Assembly: GCA_036557285.1 (NCBI GenBank)
Contig: DATBHW010000005.1
Span: 124,001 to 188,000 of the forward strand
DNA from: Ktedonobacterales bacterium
GTDB taxonomy: Bacteria; Chloroflexota; Ktedonobacteria; Ktedonobacterales; DATBGS01
Direction of reading: 5' to 3'
DNA length: 64,000 bases
A program made the translations under genes and the position numbers. Position 1 is the first letter of the stretch; each line of letters starts with the position of its first letter. This document shows, piece after piece, positions 15,658-23,866 of this stretch. Under the pieces are notes generated by a model, which saw only the letters and a program-made list of their open reading frames with translations, had not been told where the DNA came from and did not search any database.

Positions 15658-16821
15658 CTACCGCCAGTTGAGCATATCCTCCGCCACCGCGCGAGCGATG
15701 ATGAGCCGCTGCACCTGGCTGGTACCCTCGACAATCGTCAACTGCCGGGCATCACGATAGAAGCGCTCTGTCGCCGACTCCTGCATATACCCGATGCCGC
15801 CCATAATCTGGAGCGCCTTGTCCGCCGCCTCAACCGCTGTCTCCGTCGCAAAGCATTTTGCCATCGAAAGCCAGTGCGCGTGGTGCTTATCGGCTTTGCC
15901 CTCGTCAACCAGCGTGGCCGCCTGATAGGTCAACAGCCGCGACGCCTCGATACGCATCGCCACATCGGCAATCATCATCTGAATCGCCTGATGCTCAATC
16001 ACCGGCTGGCCGAACGTATGGCGCTGCTTAGCGTACTCGATGGCATACTGAATCGCCCCTTCAGCCGTCCCCAGGCCACGCGCCGCCACAATAGGCCGCA
16101 CCGAGTTCAGGTTCCACATAATCAGCTTGAACCCGTTGTTCTCCTGCCCCACGATCTGTGACGCGGGTACACGCGCATCCTCGAAGATTAACTCGCAGGT
16201 CGGCACGCCATGCACGCCCATCTTGCGATCAGACTTGCCCACGCGGAAGCCCGGCGTATCGCGGTCCACAATAAAGACGCTGAAGCCCTTCGAACCAGCC
16301 TTCACATCGGTCTTCGTGGCGACCAGAAAGAAATCGGCCACGCTCGCGCCGGAAATATAATGCTTCGTCCCGTTCAGAATATACTCATCGCCGCGCCGCT
16401 CAGCCCGTGTCTGGATATTCGCCGAATCGGAGCCAGCCCCCGGCTCTGTCAGCCCAAATGCGCCGCGTAGTTCACCCAGCGCCGTCCCCTGGCAGTATTT
16501 CTGCTTCTGCTCTTCAGTCCCATACTTGAGAATCGCCGAGGTCGAAAGCCTGGTCAGCAGCAGTATCAGCGAACAGGAGTTATCAACCTTGGCAACCTCT
16601 TCCACCGCCAGCCCCAGCCCCATCGTACCCGCGCCGCTGCCACCGTACTGCTCTGGGAATGTCAGGCCCAGCAAGCCAGCCTCTTTATAGACCTGAAAAA
16701 TATCTTCGGGGTACTCACCCGTCTCATCAAGTTCAGCGGCGCGCGGCGCAATCACCTCATGGGCGATCCGCTTCGCCGTATCGCGGATCAGTTGTTGCTC
16801 TTCGGTCAGGCGAAAATCCAT
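15658..16821 (-). CDS. Acyl-CoA dehydrogenase
   Basis: A 387-residue flavoprotein of the short/medium-chain type. It has AFGLTEPGAGSD and YILNGTKHYISGA for FAD and substrate binding, and the C-terminal IMGGIGYMQESATERFYRDAR signature. The catalytic base lies in IVEGTSQVQR (Glu365). It oxidises acyl-CoA to enoyl-CoA and passes electrons to an electron-transfer flavoprotein; butyryl-type specificity is likely from the family but not proven. AAGGAG lies 6 bases before the ATG. It stands alone, divergent from ddl. Confidence 0.95.
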   Translation of the reverse strand: MDFRLTEEQQLIRDTAKRIAHEVIAPRAAELDETGEYPEDIFQVYKEAGLLGLTFPEQYGGSGAGTMGLGLAVEEVAKVDNSCSLILLLTRLSTSAILKYGTEEQKQKYCQGTALGELRGAFGLTEPGAGSDSANIQTRAERRGDEYILNGTKHYISGASVADFFLVATKTDVKAGSKGFSVFIVDRDTPGFRVGKSDRKMGVHGVPTCELIFEDARVPASQIVGQENNGFKLIMWNLNSVRPIVAARGLGTAEGAIQYAIEYAKQRHTFGQPVIEHQAIQMMIADVAMRIEASRLLTYQAATLVDEGKADKHHAHWLSMAKCFATETAVEAADKALQIMGGIGYMQESATERFYRDARQLTIVEGTSQVQRLIIARAVAEDMLNWR

Positions 16822-16881
16822 CGGTTACTCCTTATAGTCCTGCGGGGACTGCCCTCGCCAGCGAGGGGTAGTGCTGCCGCT

Positions 16882-16910
16882 ATTATACCGCATCAGCCTT
16901 CCTCCGGCCA
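16882..16910 (-). promoter_or_regulatory. Probable promoter of the acyl-CoA dehydrogenase gene
   Basis: On the minus strand a perfect TATAAT (16887-16882) with only a weak -35 element (TGGCCG, 16910-16905) at 17 bases. It lies back to back with the ddl promoter. Confidence 0.4.
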
Positions 16911-16931
16911 TGCGCCGCGCCGTCGCGCCAT

Positions 16932-16960
16932 TTGACGCCTGACGCCCATCCTGCTATACT
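16932..16960 (+). promoter_or_regulatory. Promoter of the ddl operon
   Basis: TTGACG (16932-16937), a 17-base spacer and TATACT (16955-16960), about 50 bases before the ddl ATG. It would drive ddl, the GNAT gene and the enolase-superfamily gene together. Confidence 0.6.
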
Positions 16961-17014
16961 GCGGACGCCAGAATAAGAGAAAAAGCTCTACAGAATGCTA
17001 TAGAGGGGTCTTTG

Positions 17015-18226
17015 ATGAAGCAAGGAAAAGTTCGCGTGGGTGTCGTCTTTGGCAGCCGATCAGTGGAGCATGAAGTCTCGGTCATCACCGGCCAGCAGGT
17101 CATCGCCGCGCTGGATAAAAGCCGCTATGACATTATCCCTATCTATATCACCAAAACTGGCGCCTGGTATACGGGAGACAAGTTGCTGGACGTTGCCAAC
17201 TTTAAGGACGATACAGCGGTGCTGGTCGGCTGCGATCCCGTGTATCTCACGCCCGACCCAACTGTTGGCGGCCTGGTCGTGCGCCGCGAAGAAAAGGGCG
17301 GCCTCTTCAAGCGGGCGCGCGATCCCGAAGTCTTGTCGCTAGATGTTCTCTTCCCCACCATTCACGGTACCTACGGCGAAGACGGCACCCTTCAAGGACT
17401 CTTTGAACTGGCAGGCATCCCCTACGTTGGCTCTGGCGTCCTGGGTTCAGCCGTCGGCATGGATAAGATTCTTATGAAGTCTGTCTTCAGGGATTATGGG
17501 CTGCCCGTCGTCAAATACTACGCTGCCACGCGCCGCGCCTGGGAGAACACCCCCAACGAGACGCTCAACGCCATTGAGCAGGCGCTGGGCTATCCTGTCT
17601 TCGTCAAGCCCGCCAATCTCGGCTCCAGCGTCGGCATCTCTCAAGCGCAGAACCGCGAGGAACTGAGCCAGGCGCTGGAAGTGGCCGCGCATTATGATCG
17701 TCGGCTCTTGATCGAAGCCGCTGTGCAAAACGCCATCGAAATCAACTGCGCCGTCCTGGGCTTTCAGGAGCTTCAGGCGTCCGTCTGCGAACAGCCTTTC
17801 GCCTTGAAAGACTTCCTCAGCTATGAAGATAAATATATGCGCGGCGGCAAGAACAGCGGCATGAAGGGCCTGGCCCGCCAGATTCCCGCGCCTATCTCCG
17901 ACGAACTGACGGGGCGCGTCCAGCAGCTTGCCATCCAATCCTTTGAGATGCTCGATTGCCGGGGCGTGGCGCGCATTGACTTTCTGCTGGATACCAGAAC
18001 CGAAACGCTCTATATCAATGAAATCAATACCCTGCCCGGCTCCATCTCCTTCTATCTTTGGGAGCCGCTGGGCATGAACATCAGCGCCCTGGTAGATAAG
18101 TTGATTCAACTAGCTTTCGAGGCCCATCAAGAGCGCCAGCGCACCACCTATTCAGTTGACTCGCCCTTGCTGGCGCGCATGGGCGCGACTGGCAGTAAAA
18201 CGCCTGCCACCGCGTCACAGGCATAA
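17015..18226 (+). CDS. ddl: D-alanine--D-alanine ligase
   Basis: About 403 residues, an ATP-grasp enzyme making D-Ala-D-Ala for peptidoglycan. Seen: VVFGSRSVEHEVSVITG at the N-terminus, FPTIHGTYGEDGTLQG, GIPYVGSGVLGSAVGMDK, KPANLGSSVGI, the omega loop YEDKYMRGG, ARIDFLLD and INEINTLPGS. The domain order is complete, with the longer DdlA-type insertions. ATG 17015 is preferred over TTG 17012 because GAGGGG sits 6 bases upstream. The stop is 12 bases before the GNAT gene, indicating an operon. A murF-like gene lies nearby on the other strand. Confidence 0.95.
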   Translation: MKQGKVRVGVVFGSRSVEHEVSVITGQQVIAALDKSRYDIIPIYITKTGAWYTGDKLLDVANFKDDTAVLVGCDPVYLTPDPTVGGLVVRREEKGGLFKRARDPEVLSLDVLFPTIHGTYGEDGTLQGLFELAGIPYVGSGVLGSAVGMDKILMKSVFRDYGLPVVKYYAATRRAWENTPNETLNAIEQALGYPVFVKPANLGSSVGISQAQNREELSQALEVAAHYDRRLLIEAAVQNAIEINCAVLGFQELQASVCEQPFALKDFLSYEDKYMRGGKNSGMKGLARQIPAPISDELTGRVQQLAIQSFEMLDCRGVARIDFLLDTRTETLYINEINTLPGSISFYLWEPLGMNISALVDKLIQLAFEAHQERQRTTYSVDSPLLARMGATGSKTPATASQA

Positions 18227-18238
18227 AGGAGGCGTCGT

Positions 18239-19123
18239 GTGGCAAGGGGCGGATTCACCATCAGGCGCCTTGAGGCCGATAAGGACTACAAAGCGGCAGA
18301 AGAGGTTCAGCGGCGAGCCTGGGGTCTCAGTGACCTGGACATCGCGCCGCTCCACATCCTGCTGACCATCCACAAAAGCGGCGGGCTGGTCCTGGGAGCC
18401 TTTGACGAGCAGACTGATACGCTGCTGGGCTTCCTGCTCGGCTTCTATGGTCGCGGCGAAGATGGCCGCTGGAAGCATTGCTCGCATATGATGGGTGTCT
18501 TGCCCGAAGCGCGAGATCGCGGCATCGGCCAGGCGCTCAAGCTGGAACAGCGGCGGCTCATCCTGGCCGAGAACCTGGACCACATCACCTGGACGTTTGA
18601 CCCGCTTGAAGCCCGCAATGCCACGCTCAACTTCACCAGGCTAGGCGTCATCTGCAACCACTATATCCGCAACATCTACGGCGATACCCTGGGCGAACTC
18701 AACGCTGGCCTGCCCACTGACCGCCTCTCCGTTGATTGGTGGATTCGCAGCGCGCGGGTGCAGGCGCATGTAGACCCGACGCAAAGCGCATCGCCACAGC
18801 AGGCGTCAATCGCTTTGCTGGCCCAGGCGGCTCCAGTTGTAAGCGTTACCCACCGCCCTGATGGCCTGGTGGTTCCAGAAGAACATGATCTGACCGTCCA
18901 TCAGCCAACGCTGGCGCTGGAGATCCCCAGCGACTTTCAAGCCCTCAAAGCCGCCGACAGCGCCCTGGCGCTGCGCTGGCGTCTTACAACGCAAGCCCTC
19001 TTCGAGCATTACTTTGAGGCTGGCTACACCGCCACCGAATGCGTCTTCGACCAAAGAGGCAGCTATCGGCGCAGCGTCTATATCCTCGAAACCGGCTTCG
19101 AGGCGCATGCACAAGGAGAATGA
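18239..19123 (+). CDS. GNAT N-acyltransferase of the type paired with enolase-superfamily NSAR/OSBS
   Basis: A 294-residue acyltransferase whose first 170 residues form a GNAT fold (HMMGVLPEARDRGIGQALKLEQR is the acyl-CoA loop). The WTFDPLEARNATLNFTRLGV block is characteristic of the COG3375 group, predicted acetyltransferases found beside o-succinylbenzoate/N-succinylamino acid enzymes. In Geobacillus such a protein succinylates D-amino acids. The start is GTG 18239, just after AAGGAGG, and the stop is 9 bases before the next gene, so coupling is likely. The C-terminal part is less recognisable. Confidence 0.8.
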   Translation: MARGGFTIRRLEADKDYKAAEEVQRRAWGLSDLDIAPLHILLTIHKSGGLVLGAFDEQTDTLLGFLLGFYGRGEDGRWKHCSHMMGVLPEARDRGIGQALKLEQRRLILAENLDHITWTFDPLEARNATLNFTRLGVICNHYIRNIYGDTLGELNAGLPTDRLSVDWWIRSARVQAHVDPTQSASPQQASIALLAQAAPVVSVTHRPDGLVVPEEHDLTVHQPTLALEIPSDFQALKAADSALALRWRLTTQALFEHYFEAGYTATECVFDQRGSYRRSVYILETGFEAHAQGE

Positions 19124-19132
19124 GGCCCACCC

Positions 19133-20245
19133 ATGCCCACGATCACATTAGAAGCCGTTGAATTGATTCACGCGCGGCTGCCTCTGGTCAGCCCCTTCGA
19201 GACCAGCTTCGGACGCACCGATCAGCGTGAACTCATTCTTATCAAAGCCTTCGCCGAAGGGCTGGTAGGCTATGGCGAGTCAGTGCCGCTGGCCTTCTAC
19301 AGCTATGAGACCATTCAGACCGCCTGGCACATCCTGCGCGACTACGCCGTTCCAGCCCTGCTGCGCGAACCCCTCAGCGCCCCCCAGGAGGCTGCTGAAC
19401 GGATGCGCTTTGTGCGCGGTCACCCGATGGCGCGGGCTGGTCTGGAACTGGCCTGCTGGGATCTCTTTGCCAGGACGCAGAACATCTCACTGAGAGAACT
19501 GCTGGGCGGTGTGCGCGAGCGCGTGCCGGTGGGTGTCAGCATCGGCATCCAACCCACAATAGACGGGCTGGTCAAGGTCGTGGGCCAGCATGTCGCCTCT
19601 GGCTATCAGCGCATCAAAATCAAGATCAAGCCCGGCTACGACTTCGAGCCGCTGAGCGCCGTTCGTCAGGCGTTCCCAACCATTAAGATGATGGCCGACG
19701 CCAATTCCGCCTATCAGCTGGAGGACGCGCCCACGCTGAAAAAGCTGGACGCGCTCAACCTGATGATGATCGAGCAGCCGCTCGATTACGACGACATCTT
19801 CGACCACGCCCAGCTTCAGCGCCAACTCACCACGCCCATCTGCCTCGATGAGAGTATTCACAGCTTCCAGCACGCGCGCCACGCCCTGGAAATGGACAGC
19901 GGGCACATCATCAACATGAAGGTGGGGCGCGTCGGCGGCTACACGGAGGCAAAAGCCATTCACGATCTCTGCCTCAGCCGCAGCATTCCCGTCTGGTGCG
20001 GCGGTATGCTTGAATCGGGCGTTGGCCGCGCACATAACCTGGCGATCAGCAGCCTGCCCGGCTTCACCCTGCCCGGCGATGTCTCCGCTAGCGAACGCTA
20101 CTATCACGAAGACATCGTAGACCCGCCTGCCGTTCTGGAATCTGATGGCACGATCAAGGTTCCACAGCATGGGCCAGGCATCGGCGTCACGCTGCGCGAG
20201 GACGTGCTGGCACGCTACACGCTGGCAACAGAACGGATGATATAG
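19133..20245 (+). CDS. menC: Enolase-superfamily N-succinylamino acid racemase / o-succinylbenzoate synthase
   Basis: A 370-residue enzyme with a capping domain then a (beta/alpha)7 barrel. Active-site residues fall where expected for the NSAR/OSBS family: Lys164/Lys166 in IKIKIKPG, Asp189 in MADANSAY, Glu214 in MIEQPL, Asp239 in CLDES and Lys263 in NMKVGRVGG. Family members dehydrate SHCHC for menaquinone or racemise N-succinylamino acids, and many do both. The GNAT partner and the absence of other men genes favour the racemase role here (inference). The stop codon TAG directly abuts the stop of the convergent murF-like gene. Confidence 0.88.
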   Translation: MPTITLEAVELIHARLPLVSPFETSFGRTDQRELILIKAFAEGLVGYGESVPLAFYSYETIQTAWHILRDYAVPALLREPLSAPQEAAERMRFVRGHPMARAGLELACWDLFARTQNISLRELLGGVRERVPVGVSIGIQPTIDGLVKVVGQHVASGYQRIKIKIKPGYDFEPLSAVRQAFPTIKMMADANSAYQLEDAPTLKKLDALNLMMIEQPLDYDDIFDHAQLQRQLTTPICLDESIHSFQHARHALEMDSGHIINMKVGRVGGYTEAKAIHDLCLSRSIPVWCGGMLESGVGRAHNLAISSLPGFTLPGDVSASERYYHEDIVDPPAVLESDGTIKVPQHGPGIGVTLREDVLARYTLATERMI

Positions 20246-21937
20246 CTACTCTTCGTTATAGGTATCCGGTAGATCATTAGAGAAGAGAACCACTGCGCCG
20301 GGGGCAACCAGGCTCTTCATCCGCTCTGTTGCCTCGGTCAGCGAGCCGACGACAAAAAGCTGCTGCTCAGGGAAGCCCGCATCGCGCAGCCCGCGCGCAA
20401 TCGGCTCTGTTCGCTTGCGGCCAACCAGGATCGCCACATCGCAGGCGCCTGCCGCGTGCTGGCCGAAGCGATAATTCTCCTCGGCTTCAATCGGTCCTAG
20501 CTCCACCATCCCTGGCGTCACCAGGATACGCTTGCCGTCGTTGAACTGCGCCAGCGTATCCAGCGCAGTGCGCACGCCCTCCGGGTTGGCGTTATAGGCA
20601 TCATCAATCACCGTCACGCCACCTGCCCCTGCAATCAGTTGCAGGCGATGCTCCACCGGCTCAACCTCTTCCACCGCTCGCGCAATCTCCCCCAGGCGCA
20701 TCCCACACTCCAGCGCCGCCGTCACCGCCGCCAGAATGTTGGAGACATTATGTTTCCCAAGCAGCTTGCTACGAAAAGCTGCGCGTTCCTCGCCCTGCGC
20801 GCCGCGATACGTTACGGTGAACGTCAGTCCTTGCCGCGTGATCTGCGCATCGCTGGCAATCACCTGGGCATCAGTATTCGTCGGCTCAAGGCCATACGAA
20901 AGCACCCGCACTCGCCCCTCATTCCGCATCTGCTGCATCAACTGCTGGCAATAGGGATTATCGCCGTTATAGATAGCGGGCGCGCCAGACGGCAGCGCCT
21001 CCATCAGTTCGTTCTTGCCGCGCATCACGTTTTCGATACTGCCAAAGCGTTCCAGGTGCTGCGGGCCAACCGCCGTGATAATCCCTAGCTCTGGATGCGC
21101 CAGGCGGCAGAGTTCGGCAATCTCGCCGCGCGTGTACGCGCCCATCTCCACAATAAATATCTCATGCTCCGGCAGCAGATCAGTATTTATCACGCGACAG
21201 ACACCCATCGGTGTATTGAAGCTGCCCGGCGTCGCCAGCGTCTTATAGCGCGCCGAAAGGATGGTCTTGAGGATATGCTTGGTGCTGGTCTTGCCATAAC
21301 TGCCAGTAATGCCAATAACCCTGGGGTGAATCCGCGCCAGCTTCGCCTTCGCCTGGCGCAGATAATACTGGCGCACCTGCGCCTCCACCGGAAACATCAC
21401 CACATTTGCCAGGATGATCGCCAGGGCGATCACGCCGCGTTCAGTCAAGATGCCCATTCCCAGCGTAAAGGCCGCCCCCCAGGCAAACGTCAGGGACACA
21501 GGCTGCAATCCTATGGACGGCTGAAAGGCAAACCAGAGGCCAGCGCCTAATCCAGCCGCCAGCGCCAGCGAGATCACGATAGCCGTACTCAGCAGCCGTT
21601 TGGCACGCGCCGTATAGACCAGCGGCTTCTTCGCCTGTACTGCTTCGATGCGCAGCGCCAGCCCAACCGGCAGCGCCGCCGAAAGCACTGCCAGCGCCAC
21701 AAACGCCCAGAACTGCGGGAACAGCGCCCAGGCTAGCAGCCAGAGCATAACCAGCGCCAGGCAAGTCAGCGCGTGGCAAGCATCAACGAATCGCGTCGGC
21801 GCAGCCCGCGCCCAGCGCCAGAAGCGCCCGTTCTGATATTCTTCAATTTGATGGATATTGAGCAGGCGCGTCAGTTGGCGCGCCACGTAGACCTGCCAGA
21901 GCAGCGCCAGCAGCAGCCCAGCCAGCAACAACAGCAT
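20246..21937 (-). CDS. murF: MurF-like Mur ligase with N-terminal membrane domain
   Basis: About 563 residues. The first roughly 205 are hydrophobic with five or six membrane segments, replacing the usual MurF substrate-binding domain. Then come the Mur ligase ATP site GITGSYGKTS (209-218), the MurF-like FNTPMGVCRVI, VEMGAYTRGEI and GPQHLERFGS blocks, and a C-terminal VIDDAYNANPEG. MurF adds D-Ala-D-Ala to UDP-MurNAc-tripeptide, which fits the nearby ddl, but the swapped N-terminus leaves the exact substrate open. I prefer ATG 21937 (TTGAGG 6 bases upstream) to TTG 21949. It follows the hydrolase gene closely. Confidence 0.82.
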   Translation of the reverse strand: MLLLLAGLLLALLWQVYVARQLTRLLNIHQIEEYQNGRFWRWARAAPTRFVDACHALTCLALVMLWLLAWALFPQFWAFVALAVLSAALPVGLALRIEAVQAKKPLVYTARAKRLLSTAIVISLALAAGLGAGLWFAFQPSIGLQPVSLTFAWGAAFTLGMGILTERGVIALAIILANVVMFPVEAQVRQYYLRQAKAKLARIHPRVIGITGSYGKTSTKHILKTILSARYKTLATPGSFNTPMGVCRVINTDLLPEHEIFIVEMGAYTRGEIAELCRLAHPELGIITAVGPQHLERFGSIENVMRGKNELMEALPSGAPAIYNGDNPYCQQLMQQMRNEGRVRVLSYGLEPTNTDAQVIASDAQITRQGLTFTVTYRGAQGEERAAFRSKLLGKHNVSNILAAVTAALECGMRLGEIARAVEEVEPVEHRLQLIAGAGGVTVIDDAYNANPEGVRTALDTLAQFNDGKRILVTPGMVELGPIEAEENYRFGQHAAGACDVAILVGRKRTEPIARGLRDAGFPEQQLFVVGSLTEATERMKSLVAPGAVVLFSNDLPDTYNEE

Positions 21938-21950
21938 ACCGATCCTCAAC

Positions 21951-22787
21951 TCATGACGATAAGAAACTGGAGATCACCGCGCAGAACTGCGGGAAGCAAT
22001 CAAGATAGGAGAAATGCCCCGCGCCCTTCAAGACGACCAGCCCGGCGTCGGGAATCTCCTGCTCCATGATCTTGCCGTCGCTAACCGGTGTATCCTGATC
22101 GTTTTCGCCCCAGATCAGCAGCGCGGGCGCTTTGATAGATTTCAACACTGGGCGCAGGTCTTCGTTGACCAGTTTAATAAAAGTCCCCTGCATCACTCCT
22201 GGAGACACATTCCCATAATCCTCAGACCCCAGCAACTTCATCAACCGCTTGCGCAGCGCGGGCTGGTAGCGCCGGATGCCGGGCAGCGCAATCACTCGCT
22301 TGGCGACTTTATAGAAATAGACGCGCCGATAATAGCGAAAATTGCGCGGCGCGCGAATGCCTGCGCTGTCTACCAGAATTAGCCGCTTTACCCGCTCCGG
22401 GTGTTGCGCCGCCAACGTCAGCGAGACCCGCCCGCCATGTGAATGCCCGATGAAGGTCGCCCTGGGAATCTGTAAAGCATTCAGCCAATCCAGCGTTAGC
22501 TGCACATATTCGGCAACACTCCAGGGGACCGACGGCTGATCGCTGCCGCCGCAGCCAGGAAAATCGAGCGCATAGACGGCATAGTTGGGAGCCAGATACT
22601 CATAGATAGGCAGGACCGTCTGAATGGAACAGCCCCATCCATGCAGCAGCACGACGGCCTCTTTCGCAGGCGTTGGCTTACTCGCCTGTGCCTGCTGCGG
22701 CTGCTCCACCGATGGCTGTGGGGCCGCTGCATTGGAGCAATACGCGATCTTCAGATGTTGTAGCTCGATAGTCTTCAGCGCATCCAC
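21951..22787 (-). CDS. Alpha/beta-fold hydrolase
   Basis: About 278 residues. The oxyanion region is VVLLHGWGCS, the nucleophile is in IGHSHGG (Ser116), the acid is in WGENDQDTP and the His in GAGHFSYLD, so the triad is complete. A Pro/Gln-rich stretch (about 22-43) precedes the fold. The substrate cannot be told from sequence. I place the start at GTG 22787 after CAGGGAA; the longer open frame to 22928 reads into the mobile element copy B and is probably not native. The stop is 13 bases from the murF-like start, suggesting cotranscription. Confidence 0.8.
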   Translation of the reverse strand: MDALKTIELQHLKIAYCSNAAAPQPSVEQPQQAQASKPTPAKEAVVLLHGWGCSIQTVLPIYEYLAPNYAVYALDFPGCGGSDQPSVPWSVAEYVQLTLDWLNALQIPRATFIGHSHGGRVSLTLAAQHPERVKRLILVDSAGIRAPRNFRYYRRVYFYKVAKRVIALPGIRRYQPALRKRLMKLLGSEDYGNVSPGVMQGTFIKLVNEDLRPVLKSIKAPALLIWGENDQDTPVSDGKIMEQEIPDAGLVVLKGAGHFSYLDCFPQFCAVISSFLSS

Positions 22788-22820
22788 AACGTTGATTCCC
22801 TGGTGGTCTATAGCGTCTAT

Positions 22821-22999
22821 GGTTCTAGCAAAAATGAGGTGTTGGCAAGCGAGGCATGGTACTTGTAGCGCCGCCTTCCAGGCGGCCACCGCTGCGCCAG
22901 GGCGAGCGTTTGCCCTGCGGGCCAACACACCAGCAGGCCAGCGTTGAGCCGCCAGGATGGCGGCGCTACAAGTGGCAACTCCCGATAATTGGTGGAACC
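22821..22999. mobile_element. MITE-like element, copy B (179 bp)
   Basis: Shares with copy A (10854-11172) the left end GGTTCT-NN-CAAA-NN-TGAGG, the GTGTTGGCAAGCGAGGC block, the inner GCGCCGCC/GGCGGCGC inverted arms and the right end CCCGATAATTGGTGGAACC. It is flanked by an 8-bp direct repeat GCGTCTAT (22813-22820 and 23000-23007). The inner arms GTAGCGCCGCC and GGCGGCGCTAC can form a strong hairpin. It sits 34 bases upstream of the hydrolase start and just upstream of the tRNA-Val promoter. No coding capacity. Confidence 0.85.
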
Positions 23000-23015
23000 G
23001 CGTCTATAAGAGCCA

Positions 23016-23044
23016 TTGCGCCCGCAGAGGAAATATGCTACACT
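23016..23044 (+). promoter_or_regulatory. tRNA-Val promoter
   Basis: TTGCGC (23016-23021), a 17-base spacer and TACACT (23039-23044). The same TTGCGCCCGC word begins the -35 region of the tRNA-Phe promoter, which supports both calls. Confidence 0.5.
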
Positions 23045-23080
23045 TCCTCTGGCATCAGCAGCCCGCTGAATAGTTTTTTT

Positions 23081-23152
23081 GGGCGGCTAGCTCAGTGGCA
23101 GAGCATCTGTTTTACACACAGAGGGTCACAGGTTCAAATCCTGTGCCGCCCA
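23081..23152 (+). tRNA. tRNA-Val (anticodon TAC)
   Basis: The acceptor arms GGGCGGC and GCCGCCC pair perfectly. The D arm GCTCAGTGGCAGAGC, an anticodon loop containing TTTTACA (anticodon TAC), and the T arm CACAGGTTCAAATCCTGTG are all intact, with discriminator A. The CCA end is not encoded (ACCC follows). Confidence 0.95.
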
Positions 23153-23160
23153 CCCGGCCA

Positions 23161-23304
23161 TCACTCCGCGCTATTGGCTTCCTCGCCTGCATTCTCACCA
23201 GCAGCCGCCGCGCCGCTAAGCTGCTTGTGGTTACGCCACTCAAAAATGACTAACCCCAGGGTCAACAGCACCGCGCCAGGCACAAAGACCCAGAAGACAT
23301 TCAT
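23161..23304 (-). CDS. Small single-pass membrane protein (47 aa)
   Basis: An ORF beginning MNVFWVFVPGAVLLTLGLVI and ending with a charged, Ala/Glu-rich tail (residues 31-47, stop TGA at 23161-23163). One hydrophobic segment (about 3-21) is followed by FEWRNHK, giving an N-out/C-in or tail-exposed topology. An AAAGGA ribosome site lies 9 bases before the ATG. The frame is antisense to, and between, two tRNA genes. No family is recognised; the composition and the good ribosome site make it look real, perhaps a small envelope or complex subunit. Confidence 0.55.
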   Translation of the reverse strand: MNVFWVFVPGAVLLTLGLVIFEWRNHKQLSGAAAAGENAGEEANSAE

Positions 23305-23453
23305 GGTATCTATCCTTTCAGCATGTCACCATCTGGCGAGAGAAGAGATCACTCACCAGCATTGTATCATCTCTCTCCAGACTGAAGCGAAAGCGCCGAG
23401 GGTATCAAGCCAGGAGTTTTTGCCACAAACTGAGAAATCTGGCCCCAATAGCC

Positions 23454-23483
23454 TTGCGCCCGCGCTCAAGGATATGGTATACT
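23454..23483 (+). promoter_or_regulatory. tRNA-Phe promoter
   Basis: TTGCGC (23454-23459), an 18-base spacer and TATACT (23478-23483), about 30 bases before the mature tRNA. Confidence 0.6.
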
Positions 23484-23518
23484 CTCCCTTGCAGTTTCGT
23501 TTCTCTTCTCTAGAACCT

Positions 23519-23594
<76 letters not shown>

Positions 23595-23605
23595 CAGACA
23601 CACCG

Positions 23606-23654
23606 AGCGCCTCACGAACTACTTGAACCGCCGCGTGAGGCGCTTTTGTTTTTC
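23606..23654 (+). terminator. Intrinsic terminator after tRNA-Phe
   Basis: A perfect 10-bp stem (arms 23607-23616 and 23634-23643, GCGCCTCACG/CGTGAGGCGC) followed directly by TTTTGTTTTT. This is the clearest rho-independent terminator in the window. Confidence 0.88.
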
Positions 23655-23724
23655 TCTCTATTGCTTGCTCCAGGCGTTGCTTTCAGCAACGTTAGCTGTC
23701 ACCTTCTGTCGCGCAGCCACGCTG

Positions 23725-23754
23725 TTGTTGGATGGGGTGGGACTTTTGTATAAT
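23725..23754 (+). promoter_or_regulatory. Promoter of the first sensor kinase
   Basis: TTGTTG (23725-23730), an 18-base spacer and a perfect TATAAT (23749-23754). The leader to the ATG at 23867 would be about 105 bases. Confidence 0.5.
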
Positions 23755-23866
23755 TTTTGTGTCCAGAACCGCATATAGGGCCTCTTCCGCTCCTTCTCTT
23801 ACCTAACCCGTCATGGATGCGCAATGTGGATCGGGGCTGCACAGTGTAGACAGGAAGGGTAGCATA

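Noticed and set aside
22788-22928. N-terminal extension of the alpha/beta hydrolase into the mobile element
   Set aside because: The extension is element sequence fused in frame by chance. A GTG with a ribosome-like site lies just after the element.
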